The notes beneath the pieces were generated by a model that was given only the letters and a program-made list of their open reading frames with translations, made no database searches and was not told the DNA's origin. Source: an uncultured Chryseobacterium sp. (GTDB lineage Bacteria > Bacteroidota > Bacteroidia > Flavobacteriales > Weeksellaceae). Taken from it: a stretch of 56,574 bases of DNA. Below, in pieces: positions 28,072-37,264 of this stretch. The stretch lies in contig CAJYRQ010000031.1 of the NCBI GenBank assembly GCA_913777465.1, positions 1 through 56,574 of the forward strand. Reading direction: 5' to 3'. The position numbers and the translations under genes were made by a program. How positions within the stretch are numbered: the first letter of the stretch is position 1; the number at the start of each line of letters is the position of its first letter.

Positions 28072-29056
28072 TTTTGAATTTTACAGTCCGTGGTTCTTAC
28101 TGTTGTTTGTCCTGTTTATCCCGCTTCTGTTCAGGGATATCAGTAAGCAGAAGAAAAAAGGGATCAAGGTACCGACGGTTAAGAATATGGGCGACAGCGG
28201 CGGAATCCATATCGTGATGTTTTTCCTGAAAATTTCGAAATATCTGATCCTGTCGGCTCTGATCATTGCCATGGCAAGACCGAGGACTTTTACGATTTCC
28301 CAGGACCGCGACGATACCAAAGGGATTGACATCATGCTTTCGGTAGACGTTTCCCTGAGTATGCTGGCCAAAGATCTGACGCCGGATCGTCTGACCGCAT
28401 TAAAAGATATTGCGATTAAATTCGTTAATAAAAGACCGAATGACCGCATCGGACTGGTAGCCTATTCCGGAGAAGCTTTTACGAAAGTTCCGGTAACGTC
28501 CGACCATCAGGTGGTCGTAGATGAACTGAACAGCCTGAATCCGCTGGAATTACAACCGGGAACAGCGATCGGTGAAGGTCTTTCCGTAGCCGTTAACCAT
28601 TTGAAGAACAGTAAAGCAAAAAGCAAGATCATCATCCTGATGACGGATGGGGTCAATACGATAGAAAATGCGATGCCTCCCGCGATTGCAGCGGAACTTG
28701 CCAAAAACAACGGAATAAAAGTCTATTCCATCGGAATAGGAACTAACGGCTATGCGTTGATGCCGACCCAGCAGGATATTTTCGGAGACCTGGTCTTTAC
28801 GGAAGCGGAAGTGAAAATCGATGAACCGGTTTTAAAGGAAGTTGCCCAGATGACCGGAGGAAGATACTTCAGGGCTACTTCAAACAGCAGCCTGGAGGAA
28901 GTATATGACGAGATCAACCAGCTGGAGAAATCCGATGTGAAAGTAGCCAAACTCTTTAATTACCAGGAATATTTCAAGATTTTCCTCTGGGTAGCTTTGG
29001 GCTTGCTTTTCCTGGATGCGTTGTTGAGGTGGGTATTTTATAAAATTTTAAGCTAA
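28064..29056 (+). CDS. batA: BatA, VWA-domain aerotolerance protein
   Basis: A 330-residue inner-membrane protein. Two N-terminal hydrophobic helices (residues 6-22 and about 58-76) precede a von Willebrand A domain with intact MIDAS DVSLS and the downstream TDG (LMTDGVNT). A C-terminal helix (FKIFLWVALGLLFLDALLRWVFY) follows. The layout is that of BatA in the Bacteroides aerotolerance operon, where Bat proteins support survival in oxygen. The ATG overlaps the preceding gene by 8 nt and its TAA overlaps the batB ATG by one base. Confidence 0.92.
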   Translation: MFNFEFYSPWFLLLFVLFIPLLFRDISKQKKKGIKVPTVKNMGDSGGIHIVMFFLKISKYLILSALIIAMARPRTFTISQDRDDTKGIDIMLSVDVSLSMLAKDLTPDRLTALKDIAIKFVNKRPNDRIGLVAYSGEAFTKVPVTSDHQVVVDELNSLNPLELQPGTAIGEGLSVAVNHLKNSKAKSKIIILMTDGVNTIENAMPPAIAAELAKNNGIKVYSIGIGTNGYALMPTQQDIFGDLVFTEAEVKIDEPVLKEVAQMTGGRYFRATSNSSLEEVYDEINQLEKSDVKVAKLFNYQEYFKIFLWVALGLLFLDALLRWVFYKILS

Positions 29057-30063
29057 TGGATTGGTATTTAGGAAATTATTGGTATTTGTTGTTGCTGTTG
29101 CTTTTACCGCTGCTGGCTGCCTTTCTGATCCGTTACTTAAAATGGAAAAAGAAAAAGAGGGCTGTTTTTGCAGACAGCCAGTTTCATGAGCATTTGTTTG
29201 AAAAAAAATCAGGTTTTACGAAATTCTTTCCGGCGCTGTACCTGCTGGCCGTTTTATTTCTGATTTTTTCAATCATCGATCTGCTGAGCGGTTCGGAAGA
29301 AATAAAAACCAGCCAGAAGCTGAATAATGTTATTTTCATGATGGACGTTTCCAATTCCATGAATGCGGAAGATATTAATCCGAGCCGTCTGACCGAAGCG
29401 AAAAACCTGATGCTCCAGACCATGCAGAAAATGAAAAACGATAAAGTCGGGATCGTGATTTTTGCAGGACAGGCAACATCGATTATGCCTTTAACGACTG
29501 ATTACGGTTCAGCAGAAACCTATATCGGAGGAATTGAAACCAACTCAATGCAGATCCAGGGAACTGATTTCCTGAATGCGATGAAAATAGCCGTTGAGAA
29601 ATTTAAAAATGTAAGCAAAGACGGACGGAAAGTTGTTTTGCTGAGCGACGGTGAAGACAACGAAGGAAATGATGAAGCGGCAATCCGCTTGGCTAAGAAA
29701 GAAGGCATCATGATTACTTCCGTAGGAATCGGAACGGATGAAGGAGCTCCGGTACCGGAATATGTTTTCGGCCAGCTGATGGGATATAAAAGCGACATGA
29801 ACGGGCAGACCGTTATTTCCAAACGGCAGACGGAAGCACTCAGAAAAATGGCAGATGCCACCGGCGGAACTTATATCGACGGGAACAATATCAATGAAGC
29901 ACCGGACCGGATTCTGGATGCTTTAAAAAAGAAATCGGGATCCTCGGAGACAATGGTAAAGTCGCAGAATGCCAACCATTATTACCAGTATTTCCTGGCG
30001 GTTTCCCTGTTTTTCTTCTTTCTGATTTATATTTTTAATCCCAAAAGAGATTTTAATCTGTAA
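29056..30063 (+). CDS. batB: BatB, VWA-domain aerotolerance protein
   Basis: A 335-residue paralogue of BatA. N-terminal helices (YLLLLLLLPLLAAFLI and ALYLLAVLFLIFSIIDLL) precede a VWA domain with MIDAS DVSNS and the SDGEDNEG acidic segment, then a C-terminal helix (YFLAVSLFFFFLIYIF). Bat proteins are thought to form a membrane complex with the MoxR ATPase and DUF58. It shares one base with the batA stop and a spacer of about 97 nt leads to batC. Confidence 0.92.
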   Translation: MDWYLGNYWYLLLLLLLPLLAAFLIRYLKWKKKKRAVFADSQFHEHLFEKKSGFTKFFPALYLLAVLFLIFSIIDLLSGSEEIKTSQKLNNVIFMMDVSNSMNAEDINPSRLTEAKNLMLQTMQKMKNDKVGIVIFAGQATSIMPLTTDYGSAETYIGGIETNSMQIQGTDFLNAMKIAVEKFKNVSKDGRKVVLLSDGEDNEGNDEAAIRLAKKEGIMITSVGIGTDEGAPVPEYVFGQLMGYKSDMNGQTVISKRQTEALRKMADATGGTYIDGNNINEAPDRILDALKKKSGSSETMVKSQNANHYYQYFLAVSLFFFFLIYIFNPKRDFNL

Positions 30064-30146
30064 ATGATGATCATTGTCTCAGTTTCAGCCAATTACTTTA
30101 ACCTAGTTTTAACAAACAAAACGATGTTTATTAACATATAAAGGAA

Positions 30147-30154
30147 TAATTTTG
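30147..30154 (+). promoter_or_regulatory. Internal -7 promoter element before batC
   Basis: TAATTTTG matches the TAnnTTTG -7 consensus and ends six bases before the batC ATG, so a transcript from it would be leaderless. No good -33 TTG is seen at 17-23 nt upstream, so confidence is moderate. It would let batC and batD be expressed apart from batA and batB. Confidence 0.45.
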
Positions 30155-30160
30155 CACATA

Positions 30161-30907
30161 ATGAATACTAAAATCATTTTTTTGTCGTTTATTACTGCTT
30201 TCCTCTTTTCAGGTTTCCTGTTTGGGCAGAAAAACTACCGTACCCTTGTGTACGAGGGGAACGAAAAATTTAGCGGCAAAGATTATGACGGTGCCTCTGT
30301 AAAATACCTGGAAGCCATCCGGAAAAACAGCAAGGAATTTACTGGGCATTACAATTTAGGAAACGCATTATACAAAAGTAAAAAATATGAAGAGGCCAAA
30401 GCGGAATTTGAGACGGCACAGAAGCTGGCACAGACCCTTCCGGACAAAGCAGCCGCCCTTCATAACCTGGGGAATACCTATATGCAGATGAAAAACCCTG
30501 AAAAAGCGGCAGAAGTCTACAGGCAGTCTCTGAAACAAAACCCTTACAGTGAGGCGACAAGGAAAAACTACGAAATTGCCAAGCTGAAAGAAAAAGAAAA
30601 CCAGCAAAAACAACAGCAGAAGAATAACTCCGGTAAAGGTGGAGGCGGCGGGAAAGACCAGCAACAGAATGATGATCAGAAAGGAGGCCAGAAAGACCAG
30701 AAACAGGATCAGGGACAGGGCCAGCAGAATCAGGGAAAAGGGCAGGGTAACGACCCCAATAAGAACCGGAATAATGAAGGTAAAATCCCGAAAGGCCTCG
30801 AGAATCAGATACTCAATAAAGTTAGCGATAAAGAAAGAGAAACCGCCAAAAGGATTTTAAATAAAAATTCTTATTCGATGCCCGAGAGCAACGAGAAAGA
30901 TTGGTGA
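30161..30907 (+). CDS. batC: BatC, TPR-domain protein
   Basis: About 248 residues from ATG 30161; the TTG nine bases upstream falls inside the -7 element and is rejected. A signal peptide or anchor (1-25, ending FLFGQKN) is followed by tetratricopeptide repeats: YRTLVYEGNEKFSGKDYDGA, FTGHYNLGNALYKSKKYEEA, AALHNLGNTYMQMKNPEKAA. A low-complexity Gln/Asn/Gly/Lys tail (about 155-215) and a charged end follow. This is the BatC arrangement. The tail is likely disordered. Its stop overlaps the batD start (TGATG). Confidence 0.9.
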   Translation: MNTKIIFLSFITAFLFSGFLFGQKNYRTLVYEGNEKFSGKDYDGASVKYLEAIRKNSKEFTGHYNLGNALYKSKKYEEAKAEFETAQKLAQTLPDKAAALHNLGNTYMQMKNPEKAAEVYRQSLKQNPYSEATRKNYEIAKLKEKENQQKQQQKNNSGKGGGGGKDQQQNDDQKGGQKDQKQDQGQGQQNQGKGQGNDPNKNRNNEGKIPKGLENQILNKVSDKERETAKRILNKNSYSMPESNEKDW

Positions 30908-32646
30908 TGCAGAACAGAATTATTTACATATTGCTCCTTTTCACGTCCGTAATTTCTTACGGGCAGGTAAATCTTACCGTAACACCGGATAAGACGACCT
31001 ACAATGGGAAAGATGTGGTAAACCTGAGTATCGTCCTGGAAATATCGGGAAGCGAATACAATCCGCAGACGAAGCTCCGCTTGCCGGATTTTTCAAAATT
31101 CAATCTGATCGGTACCGGCTCCGTCAATAATGCCTTTATGGATCCGGAAACCAACACCGTAGTATCGCAATCCGTTACCAGGCTCGCCCTGGAACCGAAG
31201 CAGAAGGGGAAATTGAAGATAGGGTCGTTTCTGATCACCATCAATAACAAAATATATAAAACAGAACCTTTTGAAATTTTGGTAAAGGATCTGGAGAAAA
31301 AAACGGCAACAGCAGCCAATACCTCCAAAGACGTTTACCTGAATATGGAAATCGAAGACCGTGATGTTTATCAGGATCAGCCGACGGTTGCCGTACTGAA
31401 AGTGTATTCCAGAAACATGGATAATTTCAGGAAGGTAAGAAACATCCGTCTTCCTGATCAGGAAAACCTGGATGTCTTCCCGATCAGTTTTGCCAAATCG
31501 GAGATCGACCCTTCGGATAACGGAAACATGGCTTCACAGATCCTGGCCGTTTTCATGGTATTTCCAAATGAAGCAGGCTATGTGGATGTTCCGGGCGTTT
31601 CCGCTTCCCTGAATTCATATGCTCACAAAGAGAAAATTATTTCCAATAAAGTAAAGATTAATGTAAAGAAGCTTCCTGAAGGCTCTCCCGACTGTTTTAA
31701 AAATGCAGTCGGAAACTTTAATGTAAGCGTTGCCAATATTTCAAAAGAAAAAGTGGAGGTTAAAAAACCGATGAATGTATTGGTAAAAGTAACCGGCGAA
31801 GGAAACCTGAAGAGCATGGATCTTCCCAAAATTGCTGCATCACCGGATTATGAAGTCTTTGCTCCGAAGATTACCTCAAGAGTGCTGGTAGGAACCGAAG
31901 GGATGAAAGGCGAGGTAATGGCCAATTATCTGGTGATTCCTAAAAAAGCCGGGGAAATTACCATTAAGACTGAACATTTTGCATTCTTTGATCCTTCAAA
32001 TAAAGAATATGTAGACCTGGGCGAGCAGTCTCTGGCAGTAAATGCCTTTTCCCACGATCAGATTCTCGAATCGCGGACTACCGTTGAAAAAGTAAATGAA
32101 TATACCAATACATTCCTTGAAACGGTAAATACACCGGTTCTGAAAACAACTTCGCTTAAAGTAAAGGAGAAAAACAAATTCCACTGGAACATCCTCTTTA
32201 CCAATATTGCCATTCTGCTAGCCCTTTTCATAGCTTACCTCGGATTTAAAACATGGCAAAGAAAAAACCGATCCGTTACAGAAACGGCAACACGAAAACC
32301 ACTGGGATCTATTGAGGAAACCGAAAGGGAGATCCGGGAAAACCAGAAAACGGATATCAATGATTATTTCAGTTATCTGGAAAATCTTAAAGACCATTCG
32401 GATTATAATACGTTTTTCCAGACTTTCGATGAACTGGACGGAGATGTCAGAAATCATTATGTATACGGATCTGCAGGTGATTTCGGTCAGGTGCTTGAAA
32501 ATAATTACGGGCCTGGAGTCGCTGAAGAATACAGAAGCCTGATCCAGAGGGTACAGATTGAAAAGTATGCTCCGGTAAAATCACCGGAAGCGATGGATGA
32601 ACTTCTTACGGCAATTGTTAATTTGTATTCAAGAATTAGCAAATAA
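30907..32646 (+). CDS. batD: BatD, membrane-anchored aerotolerance protein
   Basis: About 579 residues from the ATG at 30907, which overlaps the batC stop TGA. After a signal peptide (IIYILLLFTSVISYGQ) come several immunoglobulin-like beta domains (VNLTVTPDKTTYNGKDV and LYMNMEIEDRDVYQDQPTVAVLKVYSR-type segments), one transmembrane helix (NILFTNIAILLALFIAYLGF) and a cytoplasmic coiled tail. The order moxR, DUF58, batA, batB, batC, batD is the aerotolerance operon. The usual batE is not seen here; a marC gene follows instead. Confidence 0.9.
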   Translation: MQNRIIYILLLFTSVISYGQVNLTVTPDKTTYNGKDVVNLSIVLEISGSEYNPQTKLRLPDFSKFNLIGTGSVNNAFMDPETNTVVSQSVTRLALEPKQKGKLKIGSFLITINNKIYKTEPFEILVKDLEKKTATAANTSKDVYLNMEIEDRDVYQDQPTVAVLKVYSRNMDNFRKVRNIRLPDQENLDVFPISFAKSEIDPSDNGNMASQILAVFMVFPNEAGYVDVPGVSASLNSYAHKEKIISNKVKINVKKLPEGSPDCFKNAVGNFNVSVANISKEKVEVKKPMNVLVKVTGEGNLKSMDLPKIAASPDYEVFAPKITSRVLVGTEGMKGEVMANYLVIPKKAGEITIKTEHFAFFDPSNKEYVDLGEQSLAVNAFSHDQILESRTTVEKVNEYTNTFLETVNTPVLKTTSLKVKEKNKFHWNILFTNIAILLALFIAYLGFKTWQRKNRSVTETATRKPLGSIEETEREIRENQKTDINDYFSYLENLKDHSDYNTFFQTFDELDGDVRNHYVYGSAGDFGQVLENNYGPGVAEEYRSLIQRVQIEKYAPVKSPEAMDELLTAIVNLYSRISK

Positions 32647-32690
32647 TCGATTTATTTTCATATTTTTGCGAAATTCTTAACAACAAATAG

Positions 32691-33293
32691 ATGGAAATTT
32701 TTAATCATTTTTCTATTAAAGAAATCGTAACCTGTTTCATGGTACTTTTTGCTGTGATTGATATCATCGGCTCTATTCCGATTGTCGTGAGCCTTCAGCA
32801 GAAGTATGGGCAGATTGAAGCGGAAAAAGCGACCCTTACTGCGGGAGCTATTATGCTGGTTTTCCTTTTTGTAGGAAACAAAATCCTGAAGTTTATCGGG
32901 GTGGATGTGAATTCATTTGCCATTGCGGGAGCTTTTGTGATTTTTATCATTGCCCTGGAAATGATCTTGGGCATCGAGATCAACAAAACCTCTGAAGTAA
33001 AGGCGGCTTCCATTGTGCCGATCGCCTTTCCACTGGTGGCCGGTGCCGGAACCTTAACCACAACACTGTCCCTGAAAGCTGAATTTCATGATATTAATAT
33101 TATTTTTGGAATTATTCTCAATACAATTTTCGTATATTTGGTGCTGAAATCGGCAACCTGGCTGGAGCGGAAAATGGGGGATGCCACATTGGCCATTTTA
33201 CAGAAGGTTTTCGGGATTATCCTGCTGGCGATTTCAATTAAATTATTTACGGCAAACTTTGCACAATTAGTGCAGAATTATATTAATTTTTAA
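32691..33293 (+). CDS. MarC-family integral membrane protein
   Basis: A 200-residue protein with about six transmembrane helices, including ILLAISIKLFTANFAQLV at the C-terminus and the family strings DIIGSIPIV, GAFVIFIIALEMI and FPLVAGAGTLTT. MarC proteins lie in the inner membrane. Their old link to multidrug resistance is not supported, and their function is unknown. A -7-like box (TATTTTTG at 32661-32668) lies upstream. It follows batD by 44 nt and precedes a small membrane protein by 5 nt. Confidence 0.85.
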   Translation: MEIFNHFSIKEIVTCFMVLFAVIDIIGSIPIVVSLQQKYGQIEAEKATLTAGAIMLVFLFVGNKILKFIGVDVNSFAIAGAFVIFIIALEMILGIEINKTSEVKAASIVPIAFPLVAGAGTLTTTLSLKAEFHDINIIFGIILNTIFVYLVLKSATWLERKMGDATLAILQKVFGIILLAISIKLFTANFAQLVQNYINF

Positions 33294-33298
33294 GAATC

Positions 33299-33493
33299 AT
33301 GCAGAAGTTTTATAAAGTATTTTTGGTAGTGTTTATCGTATTTATCGCGATTAATGTATATGCCCTGGACTGGCAGTCGGATATGCTGTCTGAAGACAAC
33401 TCAAAGTTTGTATTTTCCATTGCTTCGGCGGTTATCGGCCTGATGCTGCTTTTCGTTATGAATACCTGGAGCAAGATCGGTGTAAAAAAATAG
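33299..33493 (+). CDS. Small two-helix membrane protein
   Basis: A 64-residue protein. The first helix is FYKVFLVVFIVFIAINVYAL (about 4-23) and the second VFSIASAVIGLMLLFVMNTW (about 38-57). The spacing suggests two membrane spans. The start lies 5 nt after marC and the terminator follows, so it is cotranscribed. Homology is not recognised, and the function is unknown. Confidence 0.7.
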   Translation: MQKFYKVFLVVFIVFIAINVYALDWQSDMLSEDNSKFVFSIASAVIGLMLLFVMNTWSKIGVKK

Positions 33494-33516
33494 TTGAAAT
33501 TTATAAATTATAAAGG

Positions 33517-33544
33517 CCTCTTTCAGTTTTGGAAGAGGTTTTTT
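33517..33544 (+). terminator. Intrinsic terminator closing the bat-marC cluster
   Basis: An 8-bp stem CCTCTTTC/GGAAGAGG (33517-33524, 33531-33538; one G-U pair) with a 6-nt loop and a six-T run, 24 nt past the small membrane gene. Confidence 0.85.
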
Positions 33545-33690
33545 GTTTTCTAAAGATGCACTGATTTGTTAGGTTGTGGCAATTTTTAAACCACGGATTT
33601 GCACAGATTTTCACGGATGATGCTGGACTGCGAGTACCTCAGCTACCGAAATGTGATTCGTTTATATGTTGAAGCATAGTTTAAATACTT

Positions 33691-34047
33691 TGTTTGTCAT
33701 TGACTCAGTCGAATCTGCAATTTCCTACAGAGATTTTAACATAGTATTAAAAAGAAGCGTGTAAAGATCCGGGTTTAGATTCCTCCGGAATTACAAAATG
33801 TTGGTAAACATTGGTTAAAAAATTCAACACTAAGATTATTGTTATCGCATTGAATTTCAATCTAGTACAAGAGAGTTACATGGAAAAATTCGGGTTTAGA
33901 TTCCTCCGGAATGACAGAAATGCTGGTAAACATTGGTTAAAAATTCAACACTAAACTTTTCATTGACTCCGTTGAACCTGCAATTTCCCACAGGTAATTC
34001 CAATATAGTATTAGAGTTATTGCATGGAAAGATTCTAGTTTAAATTC
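33691..34047. repeat. Direct-repeat array related to the 16.3-16.9 kb region
   Basis: Repeated units of about 121 bp start at TCCTCCGGAAT (33781 and 33902) and share AAACATTGGTTAAAAA-ATTCAACACTAA. The flanks contain TTTGTCATTGACTCAGTCG (33693-33711), the reverse complement of the module around 16414-16440, and AACATAGTATTA as in the first array. No coding frame spans it. Beyond the array to 34260 are other short strings (TGTCTTTGTGG, TTTTGTGACTTTTGTGG) of the kind common in Bacteroidetes spacers. Confidence 0.7.
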
Positions 34048-34260
34048 GTGGCTTCGGTGTCTTTGTGGAGAATAAAATCTTAGATTTTTTAAACTTTTTT
34101 GTGCTTTTTCAGTATAACATATTTAACTTTATTGAGCAGCATCAATGTCTTTTGTGACTTTTGTGGTAAAAAATAGCCGGTAGATTTTCCGGATGATAGC
34201 GTGGCTTAAGTTATGCTTAGTCATCGGCGATCCGGTTAATACGGCTTTTCAGAATCCAAA

Positions 34261-35229
34261 TTATAAAATCACCAGGTTTTTCAGGATGGCTTCCGATTTC
34301 AGCTCGGTTTCGGTCCATTCTTTTTCCGGGTTGCTTTGGGCCGTGATCCCGCCACCGACGAATATATGAACAGAATCCTGATAAAACCTGGCACACCGGA
34401 GGTTGACAAAATACTGAACCGTGTCTCCGGTTTTAATTTTAATATAACCGGCATAGAGCTCCCGGGGATATTTTTCAAGCTCCTTAATGCTTTCCCTACA
34501 GAAGTCTTTCGGAATACCGCAAACCGCAGGAGTAGGATGCAGCTCCTGAATAATGGCATCCAGATCTTCAGGCCGGATCCTTGCCTTAAAATCGGTACGC
34601 AGATGTTTGATGTTTCCTGAAACATGGTCATACGTCTCCGATTCATCGATATTTTCAGAATACTTTTCTAAGATATTTCTGATATACAGGGTAACGGGTT
34701 TCTGCTCCTCAATTTCTTTTTCCGACCATTTTTCCGAAACCGGCAGGGTGCCGGCAAGGCTCATGGTTTCGAATTCGTGCGTTTTTTTGTTGAATTTTCC
34801 CAGCACTTCGGAAAAAGCGCCCATCCAGGAATATTCGCCCTGTACGAAGATATACTGGAAAGCATTCGGATAAGTGAGACACAGGTTTTCAAAACTTTTT
34901 TTAAGATCGATCTGCTGAAAGCCGGTGCATATTTTCCTTCTGGAATAGACGAGTTTCGGAAGTCCGTTTTCTTTGATAACTTCAATGGTTTTTTCCAGCT
35001 GACGGAGATATTCCGTTTTGGTTTCGGCAGCAAATCCGCTCTGATCTTTGGGCAGGTCTTCGCTGGAAATCGTCGCCTTTTCAAAATCTCCTGCCGTAAT
35101 TTCTGCAATATTCCCCGCAAATCCGATTTCGTTTAAACCGTCAAAAGCATGAAAGCTGATATTTTCCTTTATGGAATTATGGTCGGTAGAGTAGAGTTTT
35201 TCGTCGAATGGAAATTTGAAGTAAATCAT
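34261..35229 (-). CDS. menF: Isochorismate synthase (chorismate-binding family)
   Basis: A 322-residue chorismate-utilising enzyme. The C-terminal core includes SGNIKHLRTDF, HPTPAVCGIPK and GGGITAQSNPEKEWTETELKSE, with the Arg, Glu and Thr residues of the isochorismate synthase group; it lacks the longer TrpE/PabB N-terminal part. Isochorismate is the first intermediate of menaquinone synthesis. The enzyme lies 20 nt downstream of the displaced OMP frame (35250-36149), so it may share its transcript. The menC-like gene is at 5 kb, so the menaquinone genes are dispersed. Isochorismate can also feed siderophores, but no such cluster is seen here. Confidence 0.8.
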   Translation of the reverse strand: MIYFKFPFDEKLYSTDHNSIKENISFHAFDGLNEIGFAGNIAEITAGDFEKATISSEDLPKDQSGFAAETKTEYLRQLEKTIEVIKENGLPKLVYSRRKICTGFQQIDLKKSFENLCLTYPNAFQYIFVQGEYSWMGAFSEVLGKFNKKTHEFETMSLAGTLPVSEKWSEKEIEEQKPVTLYIRNILEKYSENIDESETYDHVSGNIKHLRTDFKARIRPEDLDAIIQELHPTPAVCGIPKDFCRESIKELEKYPRELYAGYIKIKTGDTVQYFVNLRCARFYQDSVHIFVGGGITAQSNPEKEWTETELKSEAILKNLVIL

Positions 35230-35249
35230 TGTTTGGATATTTACAGAAA

Positions 35250-36149
35250 TCAGAGCTTTGAAAGGATGTAGGAAATTCCGAAGCTGATTTTTCTTTCTGC
35301 AAAGGTATTATTCGTCTTAAAAATCTCAAAGTCAAATTCCGGATTTTTTAACGAAAGATTTTTCAGATGATACTACTGATATTCGGCGGAGATCAGGAAC
35401 CGCCTGAAAATCCGGTATTGGATTCCCAAAGAAAACCCAAAATTGGTCTGGTCGCTTTTAAAATCATCCAGCCGGTTCAGGACTTTGTTTTCCGGAACCA
35501 GAAACTGCATTTTATAGGTATTGCGGTTCGCAAGGATCCCGGCAAAAGGACGGATGTTTTTCCAGTCGTACACCAACTTCAGCTGTAGAGAGTACTCGAA
35601 GTGCTTATTATTGAACCTTTGGAACAGAAGCGGCTGCTTATCCCGGGTAAAATAATATCCGTTGAGAAAAGTATCTTCCTTATTGGCATCCAGGTCAAAG
35701 GAAGAATTCCAATAGTATACATTCGCCGAAAACATGACTGAAAGTCGATTATTAAAAAAACTTCTGGAAGCCCAGAGTCCCAGGTATTCCCCAGGCTGTT
35801 TATTGCCTGAATTCCCCGGGTCCCAGCTTGTATTTTTTAAGCCTGCTCCTCCTTCAGTACCATAAAGGAAGACTACCGGTTTCCGGAGCCGGGCCCTTTT
35901 GGAAGCCCTTTGCCGGTCTGTTTCCTCTTTGTAAACATTCCTCACGAATTTTGTTTCTTCAACTTTTAGTTCAGGAAGGATGAGGCCTTTTATCTTAAAG
36001 GGAAGCGGCCTGAAACGGTAGACCGTATCATAAACGGTTACTTTTTCATAAACATAAACAGTATCCACTTTCTTCTTTTTACGGATCTGGGCAAAACAAA
36101 AGCTTGCCGTGGCCAGGAATACAAGCAGCACTGTTTTTCTAATGATCAT
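35250..36149 (-). pseudogene. Outer-membrane beta-barrel protein with an in-frame TAG stop
   Basis: The frame from ATG at 36149 encodes a signal peptide (ending ASFCFAQ), a Lys-rich stretch, two near-repeats VDTVYVYEKVTVYDTVYR, then beta-barrel-like sequence with alternating aromatic residues, 258 residues to TAG at 35373-35375. The same frame continues without any other stop for 40 more residues (YHLKNLSLKN... to ISYILSKL, TGA at 35250-35252). The continuation ends SFGISYILSKL, which looks like a terminal barrel strand. The break therefore removes the last strand(s) that the assembly machinery reads. It is a nonsense mutation, a sequencing error, or less likely readthrough. It lies 14 nt below the sigma-factor gene. 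Confidence 0.7.
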
Positions 36150-36163
36150 GGTCGTCGGCAGTT

Positions 36164-37261
36164 TTATTTTTCTACAAAGATAGTATCTCTTTTAATGATT
36201 TTTTTAATGACCATCACTTTTTGTGGTACTTCTGCAACTGAATCTTCAATAGCGGTTTTTTTCAGGTTCAGCCTGTTTTCCAGTTTTTCTCCGGCTGCCG
36301 GAATTTCCCGTAGGCTCCGCGGCTCTTTACTCTTTACGGGTGTTTCCTTTGCATCCGGAGCAGGCTGATTGTTTGCCGTGTAAATTTCCGGCCTGTTTCG
36401 GTCCGACTGATGGTTCCCGGTTGGATAGCGGGTTTCTTTTGCAGGGCCGGACGGTCCGGCTGAACCATTTGCTGTAGACCAGCCTTTTCCCTTGCGTAGA
36501 AAGAAAACAGAAGTCAGGATGATGAAGAGAAGTGTTCCCGATATGATGATTTTCCTCTTTAAAGAATGATCTGACGGCATGATGGAAATCTGCCCTGTGT
36601 TGTACGGTGGAATTTCAAAGTTCCTGGAGGGCGGTATTTTAAAATCGGCAAATTTGCTTCTGAAAGTCTGCGCCCAGAGCAATCCGCCCATTCCGAAAAG
36701 CACCAGCAGCCGGGCCATTTTCTTTTTCGGCGTATTTTGCTGCAGGAAGTTATTTAACAGATAATTCTGAATGGATTTTTTAGCCCTCAGCAGATGGGAT
36801 TTGGAAGTATTTACGGTAATGCCGAGCAGTCCCGAAATTTCAGCGTGCGAATGGTTTTCAATAAAATACAGATTGAAAACCGATCTATGGTGCGGCGGCA
36901 GGCTGTCGATCGAAGACAGGAGCTGCTCGTGGGTAAAGTCGTAGATGAAGATGTTTTTTTCTTCGTGAAAAGAATGGTCCATTTCTGAATAGGGATCTGG
37001 GATTTCTGATGATTCTGCCGCAACAAAGCTGTCTCTGCTGTGTTTCCGGATGTGTTGTAAGGCATTGTTTACCACAATTTTTTTTAGCCATGCGAGCAAA
37101 GCTTTTTCATCGTTCAGCTGTGCATTTTTCTGAAGGGCGGTGATAAAGCTGTCCTGCACGATATCTTCTGCGGTAGAGATATCCTGGATATACCTGCGAC
37201 AAATCCCCAAAAGTTTTGGGGAATAGTCTTGGTAAATATGCTGCCAGTTGATGGTCGACAT
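36164..37261 (-). CDS. ECF-type sigma factor fused to a membrane-spanning C-terminal extension
   Basis: A 365-residue protein. Residues 1-170 are a normal ECF sigma factor: region 2 has DISTAEDIVQDSFITALQ (27-44) and region 4 has LPPHHRSVFNLYFIENHSHAEISGLLGI (121-148). A short hydrophobic stretch (182-197, ARLLVLFGMGGLLWAQ) and a clear transmembrane helix (238-255) follow, then a polar tail ending VIKKIIKRDTIFVEK. The fused part would tether the sigma factor to the inner membrane and could serve as an attached anti-sigma segment. It lies 3 nt after the lipoprotein gene and 14 nt before the OMP gene, forming a tight cluster. It is longer than the usual ~170-190 residues of ECF sigma factors. 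Confidence 0.85.
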   Translation of the reverse strand: MSTINWQHIYQDYSPKLLGICRRYIQDISTAEDIVQDSFITALQKNAQLNDEKALLAWLKKIVVNNALQHIRKHSRDSFVAAESSEIPDPYSEMDHSFHEEKNIFIYDFTHEQLLSSIDSLPPHHRSVFNLYFIENHSHAEISGLLGITVNTSKSHLLRAKKSIQNYLLNNFLQQNTPKKKMARLLVLFGMGGLLWAQTFRSKFADFKIPPSRNFEIPPYNTGQISIMPSDHSLKRKIIISGTLLFIILTSVFFLRKGKGWSTANGSAGPSGPAKETRYPTGNHQSDRNRPEIYTANNQPAPDAKETPVKSKEPRSLREIPAAGEKLENRLNLKKTAIEDSVAEVPQKVMVIKKIIKRDTIFVEK

Positions 37262-37264
37262 AGG

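Noticed and set aside
35373-35375. TAG as pyrrolysine or programmed readthrough in the OMP
   Set aside because: No pyrrolysine genes or readthrough context are visible, and a plain nonsense mutation is simpler.
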